The notes below the pieces were generated by a model. That model did not search any database. It was not told the origin of the DNA and worked only from the letters and a program-made list of their open reading frames with translations. The position numbers and the translations under genes were made by a program. From positions 1-64,000 of the forward strand of contig NZ_JACZFS010000047.1 in assembly GCF_014904795.1 (NCBI RefSeq): 64,000 bases of DNA, read 5' to 3'. Source of the stretch: Nisaea nitritireducens. GTDB taxonomy: Bacteria > Pseudomonadota > Alphaproteobacteria > Thalassobaculales > Thalassobaculaceae. Shown here in pieces: positions 44,933 to 52,804 of the stretch; position 1 is the stretch's first letter, and the number at the start of each line of letters is the position of its first letter.

Positions 44933-45403
44933 ATGTCCTGGAAGGGTCGTCTGGATCACATTCACATCTGTGCCAAGGGCGCGGAGGCCATGACCGAGCT
45001 GCGGGAAGCAAAACTCGTCGCGGGGCAGGGGATCGAGGGGGATCGGTATTTCCTCGGCACCGGCACCTATTCGGACAAACCGGCGCCCGACCGGCAGGTA
45101 ACCCTGATCGAGAGCGAGACGCTCGCGGCGCTGGCGCGGGATCACAATATGGAACTCACCCCGGTCGAAAGCCGCCGCAATCTGACGGTGACCGGCGTGC
45201 CGCTCAATCATCTTGTCGGCAAACGTTTCCGGGTCGGTGATGTGGTGCTTTATGGCGGCCGGCTGAACACACCCTGCAAGTATCTCGACGATCTGCTGGG
45301 CAAGAAGTTGTTCAAGCTGTTGTTGAATCGCTCCGGCCTCAATTGCGAGATCGTCGAGGGCGGTACGATACGGCCCGGGGACACGGTCGAACCGGCGGAA
45401 TGA
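44933..45403 (+). CDS. MOSC domain protein
   Basis: 156 aa from the ATG at 44933, with GGGAG 7 nt upstream. The MOSC core is visible: GIEGDRYFLGTGTYSDK near the start, RRNLTVTGVPLNHLVGK and the Cys region NTPCKYLDDL that corresponds to the conserved cysteine of MOSC sulfur carriers. MOSC proteins hand sulfur to molybdenum cofactor or reduce N-hydroxylated compounds. Standing next to a molybdenum oxidoreductase, a role in activating it is plausible but is inference. The following gene begins just after it. Confidence 0.85.
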   Translation: MSWKGRLDHIHICAKGAEAMTELREAKLVAGQGIEGDRYFLGTGTYSDKPAPDRQVTLIESETLAALARDHNMELTPVESRRNLTVTGVPLNHLVGKRFRVGDVVLYGGRLNTPCKYLDDLLGKKLFKLLLNRSGLNCEIVEGGTIRPGDTVEPAE

Positions 45404-45413
45404 GGAGGGTGTC

Positions 45414-45764
45414 TTGAGTGTGAAGCGGATCGTCGCAAATCTCGCGGTCCCGGATGTGGCCGCGACTACGAAATTTTATCGCGATCTGTTCGATCTTGAA
45501 CTGGAGATGGATCTCGGCTGGATCGCAACCCTGGGCTCTGAAGAGCATATGCGGGTGCAGTTCAGCTTGATGCGCGAAGGCGGTTCAGGTGCGCCGGTGC
45601 CAGACATCTCCGTCGAGGTGGACGACCTCGACGGGATGCTGGAAAAGGTGAAGGCAGCCGGTTACGAGATCGAGTACGGCCCGGCTGACGAGCCTTGGGG
45701 CGTGCGCCGTTTCTATCTGCGTGATCCCGAAGGGCGGCTCGTGAACGTGCTGACGCATCTCTGA
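45414..45764 (+). CDS. VOC (glyoxalase superfamily) protein
   Basis: 116 aa, TTG start at 45414 with AGGAGG upstream. Single short VOC pair: PDVAATTKFYRDLFDLELEMD, then DISVEVDDLDGMLEKVKAAGYEIEYG and RFYLRDPEGRLVNVLTH with His/Glu-type metal positions. Likely a small dioxygenase or resistance-like protein; function unknown. Probably cotranscribed with the MOSC gene. Confidence 0.85.
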   Translation: MSVKRIVANLAVPDVAATTKFYRDLFDLELEMDLGWIATLGSEEHMRVQFSLMREGGSGAPVPDISVEVDDLDGMLEKVKAAGYEIEYGPADEPWGVRRFYLRDPEGRLVNVLTHL

Positions 45765-45771
45765 GGCGAAC

Positions 45772-46503
45772 TCAGAAATGAAAGTCCGGCAGTGCGTTGA
45801 AGGCGCTTTTCAGCGCATCGCCCCAACCTTGTGAAATGGTCAGGTAGTACGGGTCGTCAGCAGTGATCCGGCGCTCGTGACCGATCTCGAAGCTGTCTTC
45901 TTCGTAAGTCATGACATCGATCGGCAGGCCGACGGAGAGGTTGGCCTTCACGGTCGAGTCGAAAGAAACCAGCAGGAGTTTGACGGCTTCCTCGTAGGTC
46001 ATCGTCGGCTCGAACGCGCGCAGGATGATGGGGCGGCCGTACTTGGTCTCGCCGATCTGGAAGAAAGGTGTGTCCTCCGAGGCTTCCAGGAAGTTGCCTT
46101 CCGGATAGATCAGGAACAGGCGGGCGCCGCCGCCACGGATCTGGCCGCCGAGCATGATGGTCGCATCGAAGGTGGAATCCGCACGCTCGCCCGTGGGCGA
46201 GGCGGTCCGGATGACATCGCGCAGCAACTCGCCGACCTGCCGGGCGACATCGAACATGGACGGTGCGTCCAGAATGGACGGGTTGCGGTCTTCGGGCGCC
46301 TTTGTGCGCTCGTCGAGCATGCTGACGACCGTCTGTGTCGTCGCCAGATTGCCGGCGGTCATCATGGTGATCACCCGCTCACCGGGCTTCGACCAGGTGA
46401 ACAGTTTCTTGAACTGGGAAATGTTATCGACACCCGAATTGGTACGAGTGTCCGACATGAACACGAGACCCTTCTCCAGCCGAAGGCCGACGCAGTAGGT
46501 CAT
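45772..46503 (-). CDS. Anbu, proteasome-like peptidase
   Basis: 243 aa. The family begins with a Thr directly after the initiator Met (MTYCVGLRLEKGLVFMSDTRTNSG), so Thr would become the N-terminal nucleophile; Asp and the KK of FKKLF supply the other proteasome-fold residues. Anbu is the ancestral beta-subunit relative that assembles into open rings. It closes a minus-strand set with a transglutaminase, an alpha-E protein and a circularly permuted ATP-grasp enzyme, the gene neighbourhood described for Anbu in many bacteria. Confidence 0.88.
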   Translation of the reverse strand: MTYCVGLRLEKGLVFMSDTRTNSGVDNISQFKKLFTWSKPGERVITMMTAGNLATTQTVVSMLDERTKAPEDRNPSILDAPSMFDVARQVGELLRDVIRTASPTGERADSTFDATIMLGGQIRGGGARLFLIYPEGNFLEASEDTPFFQIGETKYGRPIILRAFEPTMTYEEAVKLLLVSFDSTVKANLSVGLPIDVMTYEEDSFEIGHERRITADDPYYLTISQGWGDALKSAFNALPDFHF

Positions 46504-46529
46504 TCTTTTAGTGTGCTCCGAACGCGCGG

Positions 46530-47330
46530 TTACTGTTGTTCCACCTGGAGGCTAACGGAGAAGGATTCGACGCTATCGCCGAAACGCATCCCGGACACAG
46601 GTGCCGCTTCTTTATAATCCAAACCACAGGCGACACGAACATATCGTTGATCGGGCGAAATGACATTCGAGACGTCGAACCCAACCCAGCCGATATCGGC
46701 AAGGAAGACCTCCGCCCAAGCATGCGCCGCTTCCTGATCAATCCGGTCGTCCATCATGAGATAACCGCTGATATAGCGGGCCGGAAACCCAATTTCACGG
46801 GCTGCGGCGATCAGTATATGGGTGTGATCCTGACAAACACCATGCCCCGCCTTCAAAGCTTCTTCCGCGGTTGTGGTCACCTCGGTCCGGCCGGTCTCGT
46901 AGGCGACCCGTTCGCGAATCAGGGCCGAAAGCATATGCATCCGGGTAAGATCGGATTTCTCCTCCCGGAGCGACTTCAGCAGCTTTCTCAGTTCGGGTCC
47001 GGCCAGCGTGGCAGGGGTTTCGCGGCGGTAATACCAGAGTGGAGCATGCTGCACTTCAAATCCGAGCACACCGTGGGTCTCGTGCGTATCGATCTCGCCT
47101 TCGCAGAGGATCGTCATTTCGCTCTGGCCGGGTTCGATACTGCTCAGGATAACGTGATTGGCGTGCTGGTCTGTAAAGCTGAGTTCCTGTTTGGCGCCTT
47201 CGAGACTCACATTCCAGTTCACAATCGACTGCATAGGTGACGGACGCGGCGTCTTGCGAAGCTGCTGGAGTGCGAAATGGACAGGCGTATCATAGTGATA
47301 GCTTGTCCTGTGGGAGATCCTGAGACGCAT
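46530..47330 (-). CDS. Transglutaminase-like protein of the Anbu cluster
   Basis: 266 aa. An N-terminal beta domain (ISHRTSYHYDTPVHFALQQLR) precedes the transglutaminase core: GHGVCQDHTHILIAAAREIGFPARYISGYL (Cys nucleophile), AHAWAEVFL (His) and the Asp in WVGFDVSN. The cysteine-histidine-aspartate set looks complete. It may act as a peptidase or cross-linking enzyme on a product made by its ATP-grasp partner (inference from gene order). Only 2 bp separate it from the alpha-E gene. Confidence 0.9.
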   Translation of the reverse strand: MRLRISHRTSYHYDTPVHFALQQLRKTPRPSPMQSIVNWNVSLEGAKQELSFTDQHANHVILSSIEPGQSEMTILCEGEIDTHETHGVLGFEVQHAPLWYYRRETPATLAGPELRKLLKSLREEKSDLTRMHMLSALIRERVAYETGRTEVTTTAEEALKAGHGVCQDHTHILIAAAREIGFPARYISGYLMMDDRIDQEAAHAWAEVFLADIGWVGFDVSNVISPDQRYVRVACGLDYKEAAPVSGMRFGDSVESFSVSLQVEQQ

Positions 47331-47332
47331 GA

Positions 47333-48274
47333 TCAGCTATAAAATCTATAATCTTGTTCGATCTGGCCGCTGAGTTGCCCGGTATCCTGAATGAAACCTT
47401 TCAGAAACTCGTGCAGCCCGGAGGCTAGGATAGAGTCAATGGGTTGCCTGTCCAGCTTGCTGAACATTTCCGTTGCCTGCTCCGCGCATTCGCTGCGTTC
47501 GCCGTAGCGGTTCGAGAGCTGGTCCAGGTTATCCACGATCTCTTCCATGCAATGGGCAATGGACCGGGGCATCGAGCGGTCGAGGATCAGGAAATCAGCA
47601 ATGCTGGTCGGGTTGATATCCTCGCCGTTCAGCCATCGGTAGGACCTGTTTGCAGAGACGGAGCGCAATATCGTCTCCCACTGCACATTGTCCAGTGACG
47701 AGCCGATATGGGAGAGAGACGGTAGCAGGACGTAGTATTTCACGTCCAGAATGCGCGCTGTGTTGTCGGTCCGCTCGATGAAGGTGCCGAGGCGGGCGAA
47801 ATTATAGATATCGTTCCGCAGCATGGTGCCGACGAGCGTGCCGCGCACCAGTGTGCTCTGCTGTTTGATGGTTGCCAGAACGGACGGCAGGTCCCGTTCC
47901 CGGATCGGCCGCTGCAGAGCCTGATCCAGCACCATCCAGCATTCGTTCGTTGCTTCCCAGACCTCCCGGGTCAGCGCGGTGCGTACCAGTCTGGCGTTCG
48001 TCCGTGCCTGCTCAATGACATAGCGGACACTTGAGGTGTTGTCCCGGTCGCGGAGCAGGAAATCGACAACGTTCGGAGCATTGTACTCGCTGTGGCGGGC
48101 AACGAAGCCTTCCGTCACGCCGGCGGTGGCGATCACGGATTGCCATTCACTGGTCGCCGCGCTTGAGCGGGTGAGGGCGATGCGGAAGCCGGCTTCCAGA
48201 AGGCGCGCGAGATTTTCGCTGCGCTCAAGATAGCGGAACATCCAGAACAGGCCGCCTGCGGATTTGCCGAGCAT
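47333..48274 (-). CDS. Alpha-E domain protein (DUF403)
   Basis: 313 aa, mostly alpha-helical. The N terminus (MLGKSAGGLFWMFRYLERSENLARLLEAGFRI) and the SVLATIKQQSTLVRGTLVGTMLRNDIYNFARLGTFIERTDNTARILD stretch are signatures of the alpha-E family, which is always found with circularly permuted ATP-grasp proteins. Function unknown. Its start overlaps the stop of the ATP-grasp gene by one base. Confidence 0.9.
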   Translation of the reverse strand: MLGKSAGGLFWMFRYLERSENLARLLEAGFRIALTRSSAATSEWQSVIATAGVTEGFVARHSEYNAPNVVDFLLRDRDNTSSVRYVIEQARTNARLVRTALTREVWEATNECWMVLDQALQRPIRERDLPSVLATIKQQSTLVRGTLVGTMLRNDIYNFARLGTFIERTDNTARILDVKYYVLLPSLSHIGSSLDNVQWETILRSVSANRSYRWLNGEDINPTSIADFLILDRSMPRSIAHCMEEIVDNLDQLSNRYGERSECAEQATEMFSKLDRQPIDSILASGLHEFLKGFIQDTGQLSGQIEQDYRFYS

Positions 48275-49701
48275 CAGTCCTCCAGCACCCAGGTGTCCTT
48301 GGTCCCGCCGCCCTGACTTGAATTCACCACGAGAGAACCCTTTTTCAGGGCCACACGGGTAAGGCCGCCGGGCGTGATGTCGATCCGGTCGGGAGAGACC
48401 AGGACGAACGGGCGAAGATCGACGTGGCGCGGAGCAAGACCGGCCTTGGTCAGGATCGGAACCGTGGACAGCGCCAGAGTCGGTTGGGCGATGTAATTTT
48501 CCGGCCTGGTTTTCAGCAGTTTCCGGAAGCGGGCAATCTCACGTTTGCTGGCGGCGGGGCCGATAAGCATGCCGTAACCGCCTGAGCCGTGTACTTCCTT
48601 GACGACCAGCTGTTCCAGATTGTCGAGGACATAGGCAAGCGAGTCCGGCTCGCTGCAGCGCCAGGTATCGACATTCTTCAGGATCGGCGTCTCGCCCGTA
48701 TAGAACTCGACGATATCCGGCATGTAGGAATAGACGGCCTTGTCATCCGCCACACCGGTGCCCGGCGCGTTCGCGATGGTGATGCCGCCGGATCGGTAGA
48801 CATCCAGAATGCCCGGCACGCCCAGCATGGAGTCCGGATTGAAATTCATCGGGTCGAGATACTCGTCATCGACCCGGCGGTAGATCACGTCGATCGGCTC
48901 GTAACCGCGTGTGGTCCGCATGGCAACGCGGCCGTCGATCACGCGCAGGTCGTGCCCCTCGACCAGCTCGGCGCCCATCTGGTCGGCCAGGAAGGAATGC
49001 TCGAAATAGGCGGAATTGTGGATGCCGGGCGTGAGCACCGCGATGGTCGGCCGGCCATTACAGGCGCTCGGCGCGGAGCGTGCGAGGGTACGCCGCAGGT
49101 TCTTTGGATAGTCACCGACATTCTGCACCGGTATGCGCGAGAACAGCTCCGGGAACATCTGCATCATGGTTTCCCGGTTCTCCAGCATGTAGGAGACGCC
49201 GGAAGGCGTGCGGGCATTGTCTTCAAGCACGAAGAATTCATTGTCGTCGGTACGCACCAGATCGATACCGACGATATGTGTGTAGACGCCACCCGGTGGA
49301 TTGACGCCGATCATTTTCGGCTCGAAGGCACTGTTTTCGGCGATCAGCCGTTCCGGTATGCGCCCGGCCTTGATGATCTCCTGCTGGTGATAGAGATCGT
49401 AGAGGAACGCGTTGATGGCCCTTACACGCTGCTCGATACCACGCGCCAGCTTGGACCATTGCCACGCCGAGAGGATGCGTGGAACGACGTCGAACGGGAT
49501 CAGCCGTTCCGTGTTCTCCGTATCACCATAGACATTGAAAGTGATGCCGGTCCGGCGGAAAAAAGTCTCCGCTTCTGCCGATTTTCTGAGCAGCTGACCC
49601 GGATCCTCTGAGTTGACCCAGTCATGATACTCGCGATACGGCTCGCGGACATCGCCTCCGCCACCGAACATCTCATCGTAATCGTTTTTGCTTTCTGACA
49701 T
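48274..49701 (-). CDS. Circularly permuted type 2 ATP-grasp protein
   Basis: 475 aa (DUF404/DUF407 type). The fold is seen from SEDPGQLLRKSAEAETFFRRTGITF, GVDPxGGxYTHIVGID-like text (NPPGGVYTHIVGIDLVRTDDNEFFVLEDNARTPSG broken up here), and KEVHGSGGYGMLIGP. Such enzymes probably make a peptide bond from ATP and an amino acid or peptide. First gene of the operon, with Anbu, transglutaminase and alpha-E downstream, so all four likely share a transcript. Confidence 0.9.
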   Translation of the reverse strand: MSESKNDYDEMFGGGGDVREPYREYHDWVNSEDPGQLLRKSAEAETFFRRTGITFNVYGDTENTERLIPFDVVPRILSAWQWSKLARGIEQRVRAINAFLYDLYHQQEIIKAGRIPERLIAENSAFEPKMIGVNPPGGVYTHIVGIDLVRTDDNEFFVLEDNARTPSGVSYMLENRETMMQMFPELFSRIPVQNVGDYPKNLRRTLARSAPSACNGRPTIAVLTPGIHNSAYFEHSFLADQMGAELVEGHDLRVIDGRVAMRTTRGYEPIDVIYRRVDDEYLDPMNFNPDSMLGVPGILDVYRSGGITIANAPGTGVADDKAVYSYMPDIVEFYTGETPILKNVDTWRCSEPDSLAYVLDNLEQLVVKEVHGSGGYGMLIGPAASKREIARFRKLLKTRPENYIAQPTLALSTVPILTKAGLAPRHVDLRPFVLVSPDRIDITPGGLTRVALKKGSLVVNSSQGGGTKDTWVLED

Positions 49702-49848
49702 TGTTCGAAATTAGAGCAATTTATCTGGGTATTTCGCAAGTGCGAAGATTCCCGGTGGGCGATAATTGCGCTGTCAGAGTTGGTTTTGGGTGGCTTTTTT
49801 CTGCCCGGAAAAGTCGCAGTTTCCAAAGGCATTCGCTGGGCTGGTTCG

Positions 49849-50409
49849 TTAGGCTTCCGAGCCTAGATATTCGAGAAGTTCCGAGCTCACCACATCCATC
49901 AGCATAGATCGGGTGATCTGTGATTTCAGGACATAGCGGTTGATCTCGTCGTTCTCTCTGGCTTCCCGTTCGGACATTAAACCCGGCTGTCCGGTGCGCA
50001 GAATAATCCGGATATCGTCCTGACACAGTGTTTCCCGGATATAATGCGCCAGCTTGAGGCCTGCGTCCGGTGTTTCCATCACCACGTCAAGCAGGATGAC
50101 CGAGATACCGTCGCATTTGCCCAGAACGTCGATCGCTTCGGCGCCGGAATATGCGTGGTGAAAATGGAGCGGGCGGCCGAGCATCATCTCTCCGCCGAGA
50201 GCGAACAGTGTCGATTGATGTACGTCCGCATCGTCATCGACAATGAGAATGCGCCACGGCATCTGGCTCTCTGGACCGCACTCGGCATCCTCTTCGACGT
50301 CTGAGTCCTCATCCATGAAAACCAGCGCATCATCGTCTTCTTCGATGTTGTTTGCGTATGGCCTATACGATCCCATGCCAGCCCCGAATACTTCCCATCC
50401 CTTGATCAT
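49849..50409 (-). CDS. Stand-alone receiver-domain protein
   Basis: 186 aa. The first ~50 residues are acidic and disordered in appearance (EEDDDALVFMDEDSDVEED). A receiver domain follows: ILIVDDDADVHQS with Asp108 as phospho-acceptor (ILLDVVMETPDAG), then Thr in RTGQPG and Lys in YVLKSQITRS. The sequence resembles the N-terminal receiver of DUF3369/HD-GYP proteins, but no output domain follows. It may act as a phosphate sink or bind a partner. A second start at 50376 would drop the first 11 residues. Confidence 0.82.
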   Translation of the reverse strand: MIKGWEVFGAGMGSYRPYANNIEEDDDALVFMDEDSDVEEDAECGPESQMPWRILIVDDDADVHQSTLFALGGEMMLGRPLHFHHAYSGAEAIDVLGKCDGISVILLDVVMETPDAGLKLAHYIRETLCQDDIRIILRTGQPGLMSEREARENDEINRYVLKSQITRSMLMDVVSSELLEYLGSEA

Positions 50410-50564
50410 GCCACCACCTGAGTGCTTCTGCTCATACCTGGTTTATAACGTGGCTCCGCTTTTCGAGCGGGCAAGGCCATTTTACAAACCGAGTATTAAG
50501 CCGAACTTAATAGGGCGGGTTCAAACGCGGGAATTTTCGGATTTTTGGGATTGGTCGTCGGTAG

Positions 50565-50594
50565 GCATTCCGGCGCCAAATGACGCCGGAATGC
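50565..50594. terminator. Hairpin downstream of the ferredoxin-NADP reductase gene
   Basis: GCATTCCGGCG (50565-50575) / CGCCGGAATGC (50584-50594), 11 bp, loop of 8 nt. It lies 9 bp after the reductase stop on the minus strand, but with no clear T-run. Probably the 3' end of that transcript. Confidence 0.55.
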
Positions 50595-50603
50595 GTCGTG
50601 CCG

Positions 50604-51446
50604 TCAGCCGACGAAGGCGCGCTCGACCACGAATTCGGCAGGCTTGTTGTTCGCACCTTCGTTCAGGCCAGATTTCTCCAGAAGCTCCTTGACGTCTTTC
50701 AGCATCGCCATGGAGCCGCAGATCATGCCGCGATCCGTTTCCGGATTGAGCGGCGGTACACCCAGATCCTCATAGAGCTTGCCGCTTTCCATAAGATCGG
50801 TGATGCGGCCCATCTTCGGGCTCTCTTCGCGGGTCGTGGTGGAATAGAGCGTGAGCTGGGCCCGGGCAAGCTCGCCGAATACCTCGTCCTCTTTCAGCGA
50901 GGTAACAAGATCCTTGCCGTAATCCAGCTCCGCAACTTCCCGGCAGGTATGGGTCAGAATCAGCTCGTCGAATTTCTCGTAAGTCTCCGGATCGCGGATT
51001 ACGGAGGCGAAGGGCGCGATGCCGGTGCCGGTGGAGAACATGTAGAGCCGTTTGCCCGGGGTCAGGGCGTCATTGACCAGTGTGCCGGTCGGCTTCTTGC
51101 GCATCAGCACGGTGTCGCCCGGCTGGATCTTTTGTAAATGCTCGGTGAGCGGGCCGTCCGGAACCTTGATGGAGTAGAATTCGAGTGCCTCGTCCCAGGA
51201 CGGGCTGGCGATGGAATAAGCGCGATAGACCGGCTTCTCCGCGTTCGGCAGACCAATCATGACGAACTCGCCGGAGCGGAACCGGAAGCTTTGCGGCCGG
51301 GTCATGCGGAAGCGGAACAGGCGGTCCGTATAGTGCTGCACTTCGGTCACGGTTTCGGCGAAGACACCGTCCGGGATCGGAAAGCCGCCGGTGCCGCGCT
51401 CTTCGGCGCTGGCGGGAGTCGCCGCGTGACTGTCCATCATGTTCAT
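50604..51446 (-). CDS. fpr: Ferredoxin-NADP(+) reductase
   Basis: 280 aa. FAD binding is by RAYSIASPSWDEALEFYSIKV (Fpr-type), with LMRKKPTGTLV; NADP binding is by FSTGTGIAPFASVIRDPE and TRVVARSD-like text later. The C terminus ends in EFVVERAFVG, as in the Azotobacter/alphaproteobacterial FprA subclass. It supplies or takes electrons between NADPH and ferredoxin/flavodoxin, for example under oxidative stress. A ribosome site lies close to the ATG at 51446. It lies downstream of the sulfate-reduction gene on the same strand. Confidence 0.92.
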   Translation of the reverse strand: MNMMDSHAATPASAEERGTGGFPIPDGVFAETVTEVQHYTDRLFRFRMTRPQSFRFRSGEFVMIGLPNAEKPVYRAYSIASPSWDEALEFYSIKVPDGPLTEHLQKIQPGDTVLMRKKPTGTLVNDALTPGKRLYMFSTGTGIAPFASVIRDPETYEKFDELILTHTCREVAELDYGKDLVTSLKEDEVFGELARAQLTLYSTTTREESPKMGRITDLMESGKLYEDLGVPPLNPETDRGMICGSMAMLKDVKELLEKSGLNEGANNKPAEFVVERAFVG

Positions 51447-51538
51447 TTACCTGCTCACCTGTTGCGAGGGCCGGCTGGCACCGGTACCGCCGGTCATGAT
51501 CCGGCGATCTGGATTTTGTCGGCCCGTTGAAAGGACGA

Positions 51539-51567
51539 CGACCGCCGTTTTCTAGCGTTGGCGGTCG
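51539..51567. terminator. Hairpin between cysH and the reductase gene
   Basis: CGACCGCC (51539-51546) / GGCGGTCG (51560-51567), 8 bp, loop of 13 nt. On the minus transcript it comes about 77 nt after the cysH stop; no strong T-run. Weak terminator or processing signal. Confidence 0.4.
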
Positions 51568-51643
51568 CCGGGATCAATCTTTCCATGCGGGATGGGACCT
51601 TCGGTCCGTGCCGTTGCATGGCTCTGAGATGGTTGAAAGAGGA

Positions 51644-52456
51644 TCAGGCGGCTGCCTGATTCCGGTTGTTCCGATCTTGCTGGTCGCCACGGCTTACGGA
51701 GCCGTCGGCGTTGAAGTGGATGCCACATTCCGTCTTGTCGGATTGCGCCCAGCGACCGGAGCGGACGTCACCACCGACAGCGGCGGGGTCGGTGCAAGGC
51801 GCGCAGCCGATTGATGTGTAGCCCTGTGCCTGCAACGGGTGGCGCGGCAGGTCCCGGACGGTGAATTCGGTATCGATCCTGGACGCATCCCAATCCGCGA
51901 GCGGGTTCAGGCGGATGCGTTCGCCGAATTGCTCGATCATCTCGATTTCGGAACGCAGGCCGCCATGGGCGCGTTTGCGACCGGTGATGATTAGGCCGAA
52001 CGGCTGGATGGCCTGGCGCATCGGCAAAACCTTGCGAAGGTTGCAGCAGGCATCGGGATCGCTCTGCCAGAGCGTGCCGTCCCGGTCCTGACGCCGGATC
52101 AGCGCGGTCGACGGGGTGGCGTTGCGGATATCGGTAAGGCCCAGCCGGGCTGCCAGCTGGTCTCGATAACGCAGGGTCTCCTCGAAATGCTTTCCGGTAT
52201 CGATGAAGATCACCGGCAGGTTCTTGTTCACTGACGCGACGATATCCAGCAGCACGGCGGATTCCGTGCCGAAGGAGGCGATCACAGCGCTGCGGCCGGG
52301 AAATTCCTCTTCGGTCAGGGCGGCGAGCATATCTTGCTCGTTCAGGCTTCCATATTCATCGCTCAACCGCCGGTGCAGAGCCGCCGTTTCTGCTTCGCTC
52401 TGGTCCCAGGACCGGGAGACAGTGTCCTCGTGTATCCGTTCGATTGCTTGCGCCAT
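51644..52456 (-). CDS. cysH: Assimilatory adenylyl-sulfate (APS) reductase
   Basis: 270 aa from the ATG at 52456, preceded by GGAAGGAT. It reduces activated sulfate to sulfite in cysteine synthesis. The [4Fe-4S] cysteines are C137 and C138 (DACCNLRKVLP) and C218, C221 (IGCAPC), which makes this the APS-type rather than the PAPS-type; the catalytic Cys is C244 in ECGIH. The 185-nt leader carries a SAM-II-like riboswitch at 52641-52690. A longer in-frame start would read through that riboswitch and is rejected. Confidence 0.92.
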   Translation of the reverse strand: MAQAIERIHEDTVSRSWDQSEAETAALHRRLSDEYGSLNEQDMLAALTEEEFPGRSAVIASFGTESAVLLDIVASVNKNLPVIFIDTGKHFEETLRYRDQLAARLGLTDIRNATPSTALIRRQDRDGTLWQSDPDACCNLRKVLPMRQAIQPFGLIITGRKRAHGGLRSEIEMIEQFGERIRLNPLADWDASRIDTEFTVRDLPRHPLQAQGYTSIGCAPCTDPAAVGGDVRSGRWAQSDKTECGIHFNADGSVSRGDQQDRNNRNQAAA

Positions 52457-52525
52457 GCTCGTTCTATCCTTCCAGCGTCGCTCGCAGGCGTCCCTCAGCG
52501 ATTGGGCATGCCCCACCAATTGGAC

Positions 52526-52560
52526 AAGACGGCCCGTTGACGGAATCGGTCCGTCTTTTT
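52526..52560. other. Alternative hairpins in the cysH leader
   Basis: AAGACGG (52526-52532) / CCGTCTT (52551-52557) competes with GACGGA (52539-52544) / TCCGTC (52550-52555), because both need 52551-52555. On the plus strand the larger hairpin is followed by TTTTT; on the minus (cysH) transcript there is no T-run after it. Confidence 0.45.
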
Positions 52561-52619
52561 CATCACTCAGGTCATGCAAGACCGCGTAGGACGCGGCATG
52601 CCCGCCACTCGGTTCGGGC

Positions 52620-52639
52620 CCACGGGAACGTACCCGTGG
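52620..52639. other. 7-bp hairpin next to the riboswitch
   Basis: CCACGGG (52620-52626) / CCCGTGG (52633-52639), loop of 6 nt, directly 3' of the riboswitch on the minus transcript. It might be part of the expression platform, although no T-run follows. Confidence 0.5.
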
Positions 52640-52640
52640 C

Positions 52641-52690
52641 GCTTTAGCAGTTGGTGACGCGGATGCAAGCTGCCCTGTCAAATCCCGCGG
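52641..52690 (-). ncRNA. SAM-II-like riboswitch upstream of cysH
   Basis: On the minus strand the RNA shows the SAM-II pattern: stem P1 CGCGG (52689-52685) with CCGCG (52662-52658); the conserved GATTTGAC just inside P1; a GCAGCTTGCA loop; and 3' TGCTAAAG. Bases GCAG (52673-52670) can pair with CTGC (52650-52647), the pseudoknot. SAM-II senses S-adenosylmethionine and is known mainly in Alphaproteobacteria before methionine genes. Here it heads cysH, the first step of sulfate reduction to sulfite. The call rests on eye matching only. Confidence 0.8.
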
Positions 52691-52804
52691 GAATGGTTAT
52701 CCGTTCCGATCCTGAAGGTAAGGACGGTGCGGGGGAGGGTCAACGTGCTGAAAAGGCGGAAAAGTTAAATAAACCGAACCGTTCCCGGATCGGCTTTCGC
52801 CGGA

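Noticed and set aside
52457-52681. N-terminal extension of cysH
   Set aside because: It would translate the riboswitch, and the ATG at 52456 has a good ribosome site and the normal N terminus.
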